DNA of 64,000 nt from Callaeas wilsoni (GCA_013398955.1 VWPU01006274.1:1-64000), one strand, 5' to 3'. Counted from the stretch's first letter, positions 25,401 through 38,500 are shown. A program made the numbers and translations. Notes: generated by a model not told the origin, from the letters alone.

Positions 25401-26797
25401 ACCTGTTCTGCAGTTCCCCAAATAGGCACCCAGACAAGTCTGGACGCCACCACTCATCTTTCCAGACATTATGTAGTTCAACTTTTGCTTTGATGGAAAC
25501 ACTTCTCACTGCATCTGTCTCCTTTCTCCAGCCATGGGAGGAACTGAGGCTGACCAACAGAAAGAAGCAACTGCTTGCAGCTTAGCCCAGCCATTAAGAC
25601 TTTCTGAAAACATGAAGGTGTAGAGCAATAACCCACCCTTTCACCTCACCACAAATGCATCCAGTGCATTTTCTCATCTTTGGCCATATTTTAGCAGCTC
25701 CTTTTTGTGGGGCTCCATCAGGTTGTCTTGTATCCTCTGGACCAGAAGGCTTCTTCTAAGCTAATATGAGCCAATATTTTTTCCACATTAGAGTAATGAA
25801 ATTCATTGCTTCATGATGTGCTTCTGACCCTGGAAAGCCCCACAGCTACAAGAGATGGAGACAGCTGTTAGTCTAGCAGAAACTGCCAGGTTTGCGAAGA
25901 CCTTGCAAGGGACTCAGAACATCAGCAGAATTAAAGGGCCCTGGGGGAAGAGCAGACCTTACCTCAAGTCAGACCAAAAGCAGAGCAAAAGGGGAAATAG
26001 GAAGGGAGAAGAGTTAAAGTGAGAATAGCTAAAAAGTCTAAATCTGAGCCAAGAAGATCAGCTGGAGAGCTGCTTGTTTGTGCAAGTGTGATAGCTGAGG
26101 TGGTCTAGAGCTGGATTAAAGCAAGTGTGAGGCAGAAGAGTATGGATCTGGTCAAGCTGGGAAGGGCTGAATACAGACATGTACAAAGTGAGAAGGTAAT
26201 ACAGAGCATAAACATTAGAAGCTAAGACAAACATTCTTAGAAATGGAGTATTATTTTCATTTTGAGTCCACTCCTTCCTGTGCTGCTGGTAAGTAAACTA
26301 ACAGATTAATATATGATGTTGCCTCAAGTGGAGGGAGGAGACTGTTTTCTTTGCGTAAAAGAGACTGGGGTTTTTTTGGTGGAGAGAAGGGGGAGATTGA
26401 GCATGAAGGGCTTAAAAAAATCCCAGTCTGGTTGCTCTACTTCTGTTTCTGAGTAGAAAACCAAAATAATGCAGTGCCAGTGCAGTCTCCATTCATTGAT
26501 GCCCCGAGAAACAACTGCTGCAAAGGAGGAAATGGTGGGTTTTAGTGGCTGAGAGACCCTGCCACTTGCTGGAGAGCCTAAAACGAAACTGCCCACCGCT
26601 TCCTACACCCGCTAATCAATCACCTCCTAGTCTCCGGTCATTTTTCATCCCATAATATTTGGATCAAAGCATTCTTACCATACCATCCCTTTCCAGAGTG
26701 TAATGTAAAAAGGTTAATAGTTGAAGGTCACCAGCCTTCATGTCTCAGCACCTTGCCTGTGCCCTGCCCTGTAGAGTGCAGCTGGTGTGGGGCTGGG
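22477..26797. other. Non-genic sequence
   Basis: No gene was recognised. The A-rich stretch at 23432-23476 generates a lysine-rich open frame that is an artefact. The 119-codon frame at 25009-25368 (plus) has no recognisable domain or splice context. Some segments (24000-24480) are richer in C, but no repeat family is seen. Confidence 0.65.
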
Positions 26798-27107
26798 GCG
26801 CAGCCTCCCCCTCTCAGGCGAGCAGATGCACCGGGCCCGCTGCCGCCATCGGGGTGCACCTGTTGGGCTGCCACCATCTGCTCGCCAAAATGGGAACGAG
26901 CCACACCCAGCGCCGGCTGGCCGGCTGGGGACAGCCTAATCTCCTCCTCACAGGCTTCAAACCGGCAGCCACAGCACGGGCCGCACAAAGGTCGCCTGCA
27001 TAAAGACGCCAACCGGCTCGACTCAGCCTTGGGGGGCACCTAATCTCTGGCCATGGCGGGGGGCTGCCGCCTGTGCTGACAAGAAAGGGCTCTCTAAATT
27101 AATCCGG
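26798..27107. promoter_or_regulatory. Isolated CpG islet, candidate promoter or enhancer
   Basis: About 21 CpG dinucleotides fall within roughly 310 bp of an otherwise AT-rich, CpG-poor region, and the block is strongly GC-rich. It contains no recognisable transposon signature, and the open frames on both strands (87-103 codons) are typical of GC-rich sequence rather than exons. In vertebrates such islets often mark transcription starts or constitutively unmethylated regulatory elements. No TATA box or start site can be proven from sequence. It merges into a complex, apparently unique block (27100-27600). Confidence 0.4.
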
Positions 27108-28241
27108 AGAGCTATTACCTGACAAGAAAGAGTCCTGTAAGCTGCCCTCTTTTTTTAAAGAAAGAAAGGTATTAAGTTAACATGTATACTAATATTAAGT
27201 AAATTAAGCCACAGTGGTATTTTTGAAGACTATTTAGTGATGTGTAAGCGTTGGAGAGACACCGCCAGTGCTGGTCCTTACTAATGGGGATGACTTGTGA
27301 GCTGCATAAACTAAGCGCTTGCTTTGGAAACTGGAGTCTCTGTTCAGCACACGCCACAGCCGGTTCCTATAAAGAACTACCTGACTTGCTGGTGTGAGTC
27401 CCAGCAGCCGGTGTCAGCACTTCCCAAAAAATACACTCTATCTGGAACCTGTCACCAAAATGCTTAAAAATGCCTTTATTATCGAATTTATAAGAAAGCA
27501 AGAAATACATTAAACATGGACAGGATTTATGCAAAAAATAAAGGTTATTTCTGAAACGTCACATTCCGATCTCTTAGCCACAATGAAATACTGCAGAAAC
27601 TAGGACATATAATTGCACGACCTATTCAGGCTCTGTTTCAGTGTTCATTCTTGACATATTTACCAGCATTCCATTTAACAGTGAGGCGATAAAAGGGATG
27701 AAAAGACAAACTGCCAACACTGACCCTTGTCCCGAGCCCTTCTTGCAGAGTGCCCTTATTTCCATTAGGCTGCAGTAGCAGCAACAACAGACCTTGGCTT
27801 CTTTATGAAGCATGTCTGAGATTTTTCAGTGTTTTTCCCCATAAAATGTAGAAAGTTGGCACCTTACTGTCTCAGAGAACCCCCTGGTTCTCACAGTATT
27901 CTGGGATTTCATTCTATAATGGCTCAAATCTTCCAATGTTCCACGCTGCTAAAGCACCAGCTCACGCTGTGCTGGACAGGGTCGCTGGTCCACATCTGCA
28001 CAGGTGATGCTGGAAACTGAGGGCGAGGCTGGTTTTCACCCCATCTCCCTACTTACAAGCAGTAAGAAAGCAAGATCCCCTGTTCCTGAACCCCTGAGCG
28101 CAGATACTTTGTTCCATCAGCACTCTGTACTGTTTGTTTGCTTTTTTGTCCACCTGTGTATTTATGCCCGAGGGCCACACAGTGAGCTCTCGGAGACAGA
28201 CTTATTTTTGTTATGGGTCACTGCACTACAATGGGACTATC
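27108..28241. other. Complex unique sequence after the CpG islet
   Basis: No coding gene was recognised. The first 500 bp has a mixed composition without low-complexity tracts and retains CpGs (for example GTAAGCGTTGG and AAGCGCTTGC). It also contains homeodomain-like sites, so it is raised as a possible conserved noncoding element. The remainder is ordinary sequence. Confidence 0.5.
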
Positions 28242-28262
28242 TTTTTTTTTTTTTTTTTTTTT
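28242..28262 (+). repeat. Poly(T) run, 21 nt
   Basis: This is the longest homopolymer in the window. No retroposed copy is recognisable in the flanks, although in the minus direction it would be a poly(A) tail. Confidence 0.95.
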
Positions 28263-31200
28263 GGCATCAGTTCCCATCAGGTACATTAATAGAAATATAG
28301 CAAAATAAAATAATAATGATAATATTGTAAGAGCTGCTCATCATCCTTAGGCTATAAAGCCAGAGAGAATTATTTTGGTATGGTATAAATTTAAGGAAAA
28401 TACTGAAAGTTTCATCACTTGAAATGTTTTAATTTAGAATTGATAAAGCAATAGAGAATAGGGTAATGATTTTACCTCTGGAGGGATTAGGACTTTTCTA
28501 TCTTCAAATTTGCAGCAGCTATCTGAAGGCAAACACTGAATAGAAATATATTAAATTACTGTGAGCAATCCAAATTTCTTAAGGAAGTTAAATATTAAAA
28601 TATATAAATAAATGACAAGTTTCCCCTTTAAAATATGCACAAGGTAATTCAGAGAAAATGTTAGAACAAGTCCATCTGCTAAATTAGTTGCAAGATACTG
28701 GTGGCTACTTTTCCATTTACACTAATGATGAGAAATGTAAAAGGCCAGCTTCATAATTCAGGGTGTTCATTTCAAGAGGTTCCAAGAACATTTATGCTAA
28801 ATGTGTCTGTCTACCTAATCAGCCAGTTTCTTCTTTCCTTAAAAGATTGAAACACAATTACAGAACCTGTAGTTCCAACCTTTTAATTTCCCTGGCCCCA
28901 TACTAATATATATTTCAATGTAAGGAAAGCTGGAAGATGATAGAGTTGAATTAACACCTTTAAACTAAGCATATTGCATTCTCTTAAATCAATGGTTTCA
29001 CTTGTGCCCTCAAGCAATATGTGATTTGTAAATTTGAGACATGCTACCTTTAGGCAGTAAGCAATCTCTTTAAAAACACTAAAGTAGGCAACATATGGTG
29101 GCACTGTGCAATATGAAATTGTTCTAAAGATACAAGTTTCCAGCCTCAGTGGTACAAGCCCAATTTTAAATAAAACATAGTATCATATGGTTCCTCCTTA
29201 AACACTGCAGTAAAAAAATGCTGGCTATATGGTCATCCTCTAAACGACAGAGGGAACAGTTTACACACGTACACTTGGAAACCCACTGTCTACAAACACG
29301 CCGTTACCCACTACCTTTCAATACTTGTAAATACTGAAATATGACAGCTTGTGTATCTGCAGAGCCTTATAAGCTCCTGGATTTCTCTCTTCTTATTTTT
29401 ATTTTTGGTTGAATCACACAAACAAAACCATGGGTATTTTTTGTTGTCAACTTATATGTGTGTCTCATAAAACACAGATTCTATGTTCACATTTTTCTAC
29501 CGCAGAGACCAGCTGGGTCACATTAGTCATGTCAAAGCATGTCAAGGATTATAACATGTAATTCAGTCCAATGTTACGGTGAAGGTGAATCTGTTCCATT
29601 ACCCATGCAGAGAGGGGATAGTGGTATTTTAGCTTGGGGACATGACTTTTTTACTTAGGTCTGCTCTTATTGACAAATGTACATATAAATTCCCAAAACA
29701 TAGCATAACTTTTTTTTCCATTGGTCACAAGGATAGGAAAGAAATCAGAAGAGGGAAACTTGTTTTATTGTTAGTCATCAATTATCTGATCTAGCAGCTT
29801 AACAATTGATTTGAAAAGGCATAGGACTAGACCTGGAAAAGAAATTATTATTGTGCTGGTATGTACATGGCCAGAGCCCAACCTCTATTCCAATTTTTGG
29901 CATTAGAAAAACTGTACAATTACTTTGGTCTGTAATTTAATCTAGCATACACTATACTTCACTGTTCCTGTCTGGAAAATGAAGAACTCTTCCTCAGGAA
30001 TGATGTTCTTGTAAAACAGGGGTAAAGAAGTTTATATAAACGCTTTGTACATGTCTGTGTTATCTCTGTAGCCATGGCACAATACCTTTCCAACAGGTGG
30101 ACTTCAAGAAGGGGAATCTGAATGCTCTGGCCACTAACAGCTCTGATAAGTCACTGATTATACAGGCCTCTTGCCTTGACTGGGTTGTCTCTCGGGCTCA
30201 TTGTCCTACAGTGTTTTTTAATAGCAGTCTATGGTAATCTATGGGCTGTATGTTGTTAAGAAAGCAGTGAAAGAGCCATTGTGAGCCTGGATTTCTTCTA
30301 CAAAGGAATTTTACAGATTGTATGCCATATTGTTGATGGTGCCAGATTCGTCAGTTGTCCTCAGCCATAGACATTGGAAAGGATAGTAGTGCTGTGCTCC
30401 TTTGGGAAGCATGGAGCTGGATTAATCAAAAGCCCGTAGTGGATGTATCGGTTTATTCCTGTGGCAAACATATTCTTTATAGACAAATGACCTCTAGGCT
30501 TGTCCTTTGAAACTGGGTACTTAAAGGTGTTTAGACATTTAATATTCATTGACATCAATGAATTTAGACACATTCCTTTAAAATTCCGACTCTTATCCTT
30601 GTCACTATGAAAGGGTTAGGGCGTGGCTTGCTTTTATCTGGTCTTCATCCCCATTTGATCACCTTCTTCAGGGATTCAACAGTGACAAATCACAGAAAAA
30701 AAAAAAGAAAAGCCACAGATGAACTAGAAGTGTTTAGTTAATTCAGGGAATTAACTAATTTTTCTCCTTATGAAAAGCTCTGAATCCTTCTGCACTGGCT
30801 GTTTGTCAGTGCCCCCAAGACAGCAGAAAATCACTGCACATTGGCATGCCTCTTCTGTTGCAAGAAGGACTCCTCAGGGCAGACCAGTGGTGTAGTGGCC
30901 TCATCTTGTCTAGAGCATTGTTCCACTTAGAATATTGAGGGCAAGTACACCAGTTCTGAGGTTGGTATGTGACCTGGAATAAAGGAAATGTATTGGTTTT
31001 ATTTACCCTTCTTTTCCTGTGCACCATCTACATTCAAACCACCTTGAGACACGCCTTGATGAGTACTGCAACCCTTTCCTTTCTGGATTCCAAGCCAAGT
31101 ATGAAAAGCAAAACTACCTTTTCTGTGACAGGTTTATACGTGGGTCTTTCTGCTGTGGATCTTTCCTGCTTTGAAAATTTCCACAAGATATGAGTTAGTG

Positions 31201-33049
31201 TGCTCTACAAGGGCTAATTTTATTACAAGCATTCTTACCCAGTGTTTTTCGTCTGCTGCTTCTACCTACTTTTGCATGTCAGTAGTCGTATTAATATGTT
31301 GTGTAATCATTGCATTTGTGACTTCTAACTGGATTTTTGGAAAGACAGATGGACTCCTTTCGCACAACGAGGTATAGTTGTGCTGAAGTGTAATGAGCTG
31401 GGAGCTGTTACAGGAGATATTGATCTTACTCCAGCTTTTTACTTGTTATGGCACTAATTGTCTCAGGGTTGTTTACCTGATAAACAGAAGAATGAGATTA
31501 CACATGTGGACTGTAGTCAAAGTAATGATGCCAGGTAAATATTTTGTCGCTACTATTAATAATGGCAATTATGGAGTTCCCTTCACTTCAGCAAAAGCAA
31601 ACACATGCAAGATCTTACACAAGACACATTTGCAACTTGAAAAATTCAAGATTAAGAGCAAGTTAGACCTCATACTACAGAGGAGCCAGGAAACAAACAA
31701 CATGATCTGACTTTTTTTTCATGATTTTGTATCAACATTGAAATGCTTCTCTTCATGGGATGCATTAAAATGCTGTATAGTTGAGCAAACAGAAAAATAC
31801 AAGGTAATTAAAGAAGTTACATTGAGATCCTTACTAAAACTGTATAGCTTCTTATTGTGCTTAGGTTCTGATTTTTCCTTCTAAATAATGTCTTTTTATA
31901 GAAAAAAATACTGGTAACATAAAAATGCTCAGCGATAAAAGAGAGTCAAGTTTCAGTTTTAGTTTACAGGGCCCTTTTGGCAAGAACTGAAATCCAAAAG
32001 GAGTTTTTGCTACCTTGCAAAGCTTGGACTGTAACTCAGTTTATTTTTAAACTAATTAGAGATTCATTCCACACTGCCAATCTAGTATTTGGGTACATGT
32101 CTTTGGAAAAGTTCCAAACAAGTGACACTCAGTTACCACAGTTACACCCCCAAGTGTATCAAGTCTACCTGGAAATGATCAACCACAAGCTTAACTGGTC
32201 CCCTGCGCATACAAATGCTGTGACCTGTGAATACAATGCATTATAATGATGTACAAAAACTATTTTTGCTGTGAATAAAATGAGATGAAAGAATGCACAT
32301 AGGATTGTAAAAATACTGTCAGACAGGGGACATTGTGACAGTCCTCCTCTTGCTCCTGCCTCCTTCTGCTCCTACCCATTGAAACCAGGTAGAACATTTT
32401 ACCTATTGGATTGTGCTAGTGAGACGGTTGGTTAGATTCTCAAAACTTCAGAACAGGTTAGCCTGCACTTACATTTTCACAAGAGGAAAAGATAATATTT
32501 GTGGTGTTCCTTGGCAGCAGATAAGCCCTGGGTGAAACATGGCAATTTTAAATATATATTTTTGTCAGAACATTGGGACTGTTGAAATGGGAAAATCAAA
32601 CAAAACAGAGATGTTTGTAATATTGCAATAGATACATGTAAAATTTGCATGTACTTTTATTCAGAAGTAGCTTTAACAGAAATACTTTTCAGTACAGAAA
32701 ATATTCCTATTCCAGTAGAGAACCGCCCCAAAGATCCAAGGTACACATATCTCTGTACCGAGAATACACTATAAAGTGTAGGTGATAGATTTGGCAAGTC
32801 TCTCTTTTTTGTCTCTGCCTAATGGAAACAGGATTCCACATGTGATCTTTTTTTCAGACCTCTCATAAATACAAAGCAGAGGAAATGTTCTCATGAACCC
32901 CTGCAAAGAGAAGCCATCAAACTTCACCTCTGAGTTGTAAAACAGTATCATATGCTTCAGGTACTATGATAAAATCCCACTTGCAAACGTCCTTGTGCTG
33001 TCTGGGTTCCATAAATCAGATTGCAGAACAACAGAAATCTGATGCAGAA
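28263..33049. other. AT-rich non-genic sequence
   Basis: No gene was recognised. Open frames are at most 105 codons (31393-31710, plus). There are simple AAT-rich stretches near 28295-28330 and an A11 run at 30696-30706. The segment 28330-28800 is unique and complex enough to be worth a conservation check. No transposon family is recognised. Confidence 0.65.
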
Positions 33050-33310
33050 GGAGCCTGATAAACCATCCTGTTCACCTCATTTCCACTGCCGCATGTTTTA
33101 GGCTGTTTCGTCAGCCCTTATTTCAAATGGGCCAAGTGGTGAGGCTTTCATAATATGCCTTACAATTTTATTCCATACTTTAATACATCTCATTGTCTGG
33201 GAATTTCCTTCTCTTGTACAGCTTGAAGTTTGTCTGCTTTAATTTCAGCCAATCATTTCTTGCAATATCCCCTCTGTGCTAGGCATAAATATTTAATCTT
33301 TCACTTGAGG
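33050..33310 (-). mobile_element. Old, diverged CR1 LINE 3' fragment
   Basis: Read on the minus strand, this matches the general layout of an ancient CR1 3' region. On the plus strand the order is CCTGATAAACCATCCTGTTC, then AAGTGGTGAGGC, then TTTATTCCATACTTTAATAC, CATCTCATTGTCTGGGAA, and finally CAATCATTTCTTGC with CTCTGTGCTAGG. These correspond to the conserved TTCCA...CTTAAT...CTGTCAGGAA...CCATTACTTCTTG blocks of amniote CR1 elements. The heavy divergence indicates great age. The edges are approximate. Confidence 0.6.
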
Positions 33311-34080
33311 TTTGAATAGTTTCAACAACAGTCAAAAGGAATTGAGTATTTGCACGAGTAACAGAAATATCTAGAATCATTATAGCTAAAAACAGTGTGG
33401 ATTTTGGAAAGGAGATAAAAGGTATGTTTGAGAATTTTGATCACCTTTTTACTATCAGAAATTATAAAATTACTTTCTTGAGTGTGGAGTTCATCTTGTC
33501 TGACTGTTCTGATCTTCTACAGGTTTCCCCGTTCCCAGCACCTGCTATATACCATCCTTGGGGATGGAGTGCTTGGAGTATTCTGTGAATTTGGGGTTCA
33601 CAAGAACTTCAAAGCCTGCAACTGTCTGATAATTCCCTTGCTCCTAAGACAGGGAAATGTGAATTTCACAGCAATACGAAACATAGATCCTAAAAGTTTT
33701 TCAGTGATCACCCTTATTTGTTGTGTTTGGATTCATGTGGAATAAAGGAAGGAAAAGCATTTAAAGACCATTCTACTTTTCTTTAATAATTTTCTCTACT
33801 TAAAGCATGAACATTTTCTACTATTTGTATCTGCAAAGGTATGCACTAACTTCAGTCAGTGCCAGCTGAAGCCAGAACCATGACATGTGCTTGCTCACTA
33901 CTCTGAGTGCTAGATACTTGTGGTGTCTTTCCACACTTGAAATTCTTCCCCCCTCTCCACAGTCCCTAATAATATCCTGGACATGTACCTTCATCTTTAT
34001 TCATGAGAGTGCAGATGCAGCCAAATTAGTGGCAGCAAAGCACATTTTACACAGTAGAAAATACAATCTGTCTTCTTTTT

Positions 34081-34123
34081 GATTTTTTTTTAATAAAAAA
34101 AAGTTTTATTTAAAAAAAAAATC
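34081..34123. repeat. Near-perfect AT palindrome with poly(A) signals on both strands
   Basis: The left arm (34081-34098: GA, nine T, AATAAAA) pairs with the right arm (34104-34123: TTTTATTT, ten A, TC) around AAAAG, with only small length differences. AATAAA is read on the plus strand in the left arm and on the minus strand in the right arm. It could be simple low-complexity DNA. Confidence 0.85.
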
Positions 34124-34647
34124 AGACAGTAAGATTTAAATTCAGCACCACCCGTTGCAAGAGTCTGTTTAAAAATGCACAGCTGGCTTGATGATGAGTG
34201 ACAAATCAAAAGTCAGAGTGAAACTTCCCAATCATCTGAGCCCTTGCCACCCGATTAGCAGAAGAAAAACAGGGCAGATGGAGGGAGACGCAGCAGTTCG
34301 GAGGGAACAGATGGCCACTACGAACTTGATATATGAAATTAATAACACTTTCTCAAATACAATTAGTAGCAGGAATACATTACCTGAATTTTCATAACTG
34401 TGAGCTAGCTGACATTAAATGAGGTTTTCCAGATTAACAGTCAATATAACATTGATATTTGGAGAGAAATAAAAAATTATATGGAAAGTAATAAGGACCT
34501 TTCTGCTTTTTGTGCTATAACTGATTATGAGTGCCCAGCTGTACAAAGCCTGCATGATTCTATAGTTCGAAACTCCCCAGATATGTGCTTTCATGATTAA
34601 CTCATTTATTTCTTTAACCAAAGACAGGCAACATGAGGTTTCACACA

Positions 34648-34671
34648 GATTCTCACCGTGTCGTGAGAATC
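34648..34671. repeat. Perfect 9-bp inverted repeat
   Basis: GATTCTCAC (34648-34656) and GTGAGAATC (34663-34671) are exact reverse complements around CGTGTC. No function can be assigned. Confidence 0.9.
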
Positions 34672-35475
34672 CATCTTACGGAGAAGGTTTCTTCGGTCCT
34701 TACAGCCAAGGGCCTATAAAAGTCCGGAATAAAATTTTCAGAAGATTGGTTTTGCAAATCTAAACCAAGATGTCTTACCATGGTGTGTTTCCACACCTTC
34801 TGAAATCAGGCCCATTTAATTTGTCTTTAATTGGGCATCCAACACAATTAGTCTGCTTTGAGAACGCTGATTCCTGCTTTTATAGATAGTCTGTACAGAG
34901 GGGACGAGATTCAGAACAAGAACAAGGGAAAACATGTAATGCATTTCAAACCTGGCTCAGGGCTCGGGAAGAAACAGCATTTTACCACTGCATATTAGCC
35001 AGCTCAGTGGATTGCACGGACACACGTCTGGGTGGGGGGGCTGACAAGGACCTTGCTTGGTTCCCTACGAGTCCTGGCATACCTAGGAGGATGATTAAGT
35101 AGATGTTTCTTTAATCATAGGTACTGACACTTTTTCATAAACCAGAGGTGGTAGAATCAGCTGAGAGGTCATTTTCTCAGCTTAGAAGAAAGTGTTATAA
35201 AAAGAATAAACACAAATGCTGGCACTCTCCTAAGGAAAGAGAAGTAAAAGTTATTGTTTTCAAGTTAAAACTAGTTTTTTTAGAGTGTGAGCATACATGT
35301 ACATACACACATCAAAGAAAGCCTTTTATTTTTCCTAATATACAATTTTTTACTGCAATGCAACAGCTGTCCCCAGAGAACCTTAAATTTGGTGTTGAGT
35401 CCTTCTGTCATTCATACTGGCTTTTCAAACTAAAATTCAGAAGTATAAAAAGGACATTCTTGAAAAGTCAAGACA

Positions 35476-35514
35476 GGATTGAAAGTGCAAGAGATGGGAT
35501 TGAAAGTGCAAGAG
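35476..35514 (+). repeat. 21-bp tandem duplication
   Basis: GGATTGAAAGTGCAAGAG begins at 35476 and again at 35497, a period of 21 bp. Because 21 is a multiple of three, it stays in frame with a 125-codon open frame (35148-35525), but that frame shows no other sign of being coding. Confidence 0.9.
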
Positions 35515-38500
35515 TTACTGTATAAACATTTTTCTGAAATGATCTGAAATAAACAATGGCATTTTTAGTCTATAGGAATTAAATAGCTTTTTTTCTGCAT
35601 AGAACTCTCTCGAAAGTTCTAAGGGAACATTTTAAGCCCTTGCTACCTGACACCTGGGATGATAAAGAAATGTAGCTGAGTTTCTTCCTTTCACTGTCAT
35701 ACAATTATCACTTTTTTCTCTCTTTCCTCTCTGTTGTTATTTTCTTTATTGTTTCTCCTCAGCCATAGTCAACAGATGCAAATGTAATTTGTTTATGAAT
35801 CACAGCACATATTTATGTGAATATACCATATGAATATGCTTGCAGTATGATTTCAGCTGGGTGAATACTGCAAAAGATGATTTGCAAACACTGCTATGAA
35901 TAAAGGGCATGATACAAAGCTCATTACAATCCACGGGATGACTCCTGTTGGCTTCCAGGAGTCTGGCTCAAGCTCCAAGCCAAGACTTTCCATTCAAAGG
36001 AATACTTGCTTGCTGATTGTCTGTTGTTCATGTTTATCCAGGCAGAGCTTTGTTTGTGCAAATACTGGGACGAAGCTTCTACTCAGGGTAACGCACATTT
36101 CTGCACAAATACATGAATTTTCTCTATGACTACATATGGTCATATGGAAGTGTTATCAACACAAGAATCTATGAGTAATCATTTTTAATAATGATTTCAA
36201 TGAACTATGGAGAGTTCAAGAGTCACAGACACATGCATTGTATCTAGTTTTTCAAACAAAGATTTTTCTGTCCCAAACAGAGCTGTCAGTCCAAGATTAG
36301 GACACAGTAATAGTGTGTCTGTAGCAAACAAGTAGAGCGTGGCCTCGTGCTGCCTTGAAAGCAATAGCACATATGTCACTGGCTTCAACAAAGGCAGGTT
36401 CAGGATTGTTCTCAGCACTGTAACTTAAAAAAAATGCCAAAAATAGAAATGAAACTGGGCTTTAGGTTTCAGAATTTCTAAGTACTTTCTTACTACTTTA
36501 AACTTCGGTTGTGGAAGGTGTCATTTCGATGGATGTTAAACTCACAGGACCTTATAGAATTGGGTTTGGGTCACTGCCAAAGAGCATAGCTGTTATTGTT
36601 CAGTCTTGTATTCATAGACAATGTCTATTGTCTTTATCCAGATAAGCAGGTTTTGGGCAGAAGTACCATTTCTCACACCACACACAACAACATGATTGGC
36701 ATCAGACTCTAATGAACAGTAATGAGAAAAAGTGTTCCAACAACAGAATGAAAATGCCTTGTAGTGCAAATGTTAAAGCATCTCTCTTTTGATTTCCACT
36801 GCCAACATTTAAGTTGCAGAATTTGTTAATGTTTATTCTTCAGTTCTAGAAACTCTTTACAACTCCCTTCAGTCTTGTCTTTTCCACTTTCTTGCATGGC
36901 AGAAAATATCTTCAGATGATGATACAAACTGGCACCAAACAAAATCTTTCTATGTATTTAAACTTTTGCTGTTCACTTGACTCAGTGACCCAGCGGTATT
37001 GTCCAGAATTGCATTAACCAGTTCCAGGCAGTGGAGACAAAAATTCCTTTCATTCATCAACAGATAAGGAGTTTTGACAACTATCCCTTGGGAGCAAGAG
37101 AGGAAAAAAAAAACCAAGAGATTACAATGTAATAATGTAAAAAGCACAGTCAAAGAGCCAAAGAAAGACCGGAGGAAGCTGTAGGGCTGCCTGGGCAGAC
37201 AGGGAGGCTGCTATCAGAATTGAACAAGAGAAAATCCAGATCCCCCTTCCACTCCTCTACCTGTTTCTTCTCAATGTCACTATCAGTGCACACAGTGATA
37301 TAAAACAGGTCCAACAAGTATTCCAGTAACTCCTCAGGACCACCAGGGCAAAACCAAAAACATTCAGGGTTTGACACTTAACCAAGGCAACATGCCAAGC
37401 TTATCACATGTGAAAAAGCCTTGTAGAGGAAAATAATCATCTTCATGTTCACAGGGTCTGGGTGTTAACTCTCCAAAGACTCTCCTGTATTTTCCACTCC
37501 TTTGACTATTGAAGATGAGGGGGTTATTTGCACGGAAATTCAAACCTCTGAATAGATTTTTGTTAACTACAGAGCATGGGAAGGAGCCAGGGATTTCTCT
37601 TTTGTATCTTAGTACTGATTATAAACAGGGCACTTGTTACTGCAGAGGCTTGCATGTCAAGATGGCCCAAAGTATGGTCAATTTTCTGTGTGAACCAGAA
37701 ACCACTCAAGGAACTTAGGAGGGGCAGCAGTTCCACTTTCTCACAGCCTTCAGTTTCAAATTTTTTTTCCTTTTTCGTAGTGGAAAAATAAATTTTTCAA
37801 TAACATAAAAATGGCTTGTGTCAACAAATTGTAGTGACCCCAAACCAGAAATGAGGCCCCTGCCCACTGGCAACATTTGCTTCATGTCCTTCTTCACCGC
37901 TTACGCCTGGAGGCTCTGAGTCCAATTCCAACATGTTTGGTAGTGACACCTCACAGAAAATATTCTTTTTAGCTCCTACCTGAGAGGATATAGAGGACTG
38001 GTTAGCCATGAACAAGGAAGACCTAAATTTAAGTTCCCATTCTGCCAGATTCAGAGTATGAAATAAAAGACATTACTCTACCCTCCTGAGACATTACTAC
38101 ATCTCTTTGTTCTCCTCTCCTCAAATCACCCAGAGCTCTGTTGTGTACTAGTGTTGTACCACTGGTTATTGCTCATGATGAAAGAATAAAGCTTGTTGAC
38201 AAGCCTTTTGTAGGAATAAATCAGGGCATACTTTGAGTTCAGCATCTGATATTATTTGAAGGTAGCATGCAGTTCATTTGCACCTGAAGATGCATGATCC
38301 TGTGAGATGCTGAAGGCCACAGATCCTCAGCCCTTAATCACAAGTAAATGTTAGGCATTAATCAATGCTAATTACAAATATCATACTCATACACATGTAG
38401 CCATGTGTATAAGAAAAATATCACTAATTTTAATTGGATGCTTCCAAACATATTAAAATTTTGTCTTCTTTCCTTTCATTGAACACACTACTTTATTTTT

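Noticed and set aside
26728..27043. Overlapping open frames of about 90-103 codons on both strands
   Set aside because: They coincide with the CpG islet, where stop codons are rare in all frames. The products are proline/alanine/glycine-rich without domain content.
28242..28262. Poly(T) run as the tail of a minus-strand retrocopy
   Set aside because: The sequence to its right shows no open frame or familiar transcript. It is best treated as a homopolymer.
32769..32951. Minus-strand 60-codon frame with a CTTCTCTTTGCAG-like acceptor inside
   Set aside because: The acceptor falls within the frame rather than at its edge. No family resemblance or downstream signal was found.
35704..35764. Splice-acceptor-like pyrimidine stretch ending in CAG (plus)
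   Set aside because: No sustained open frame or conserved-looking exon follows, and such tracts are common in noncoding DNA.
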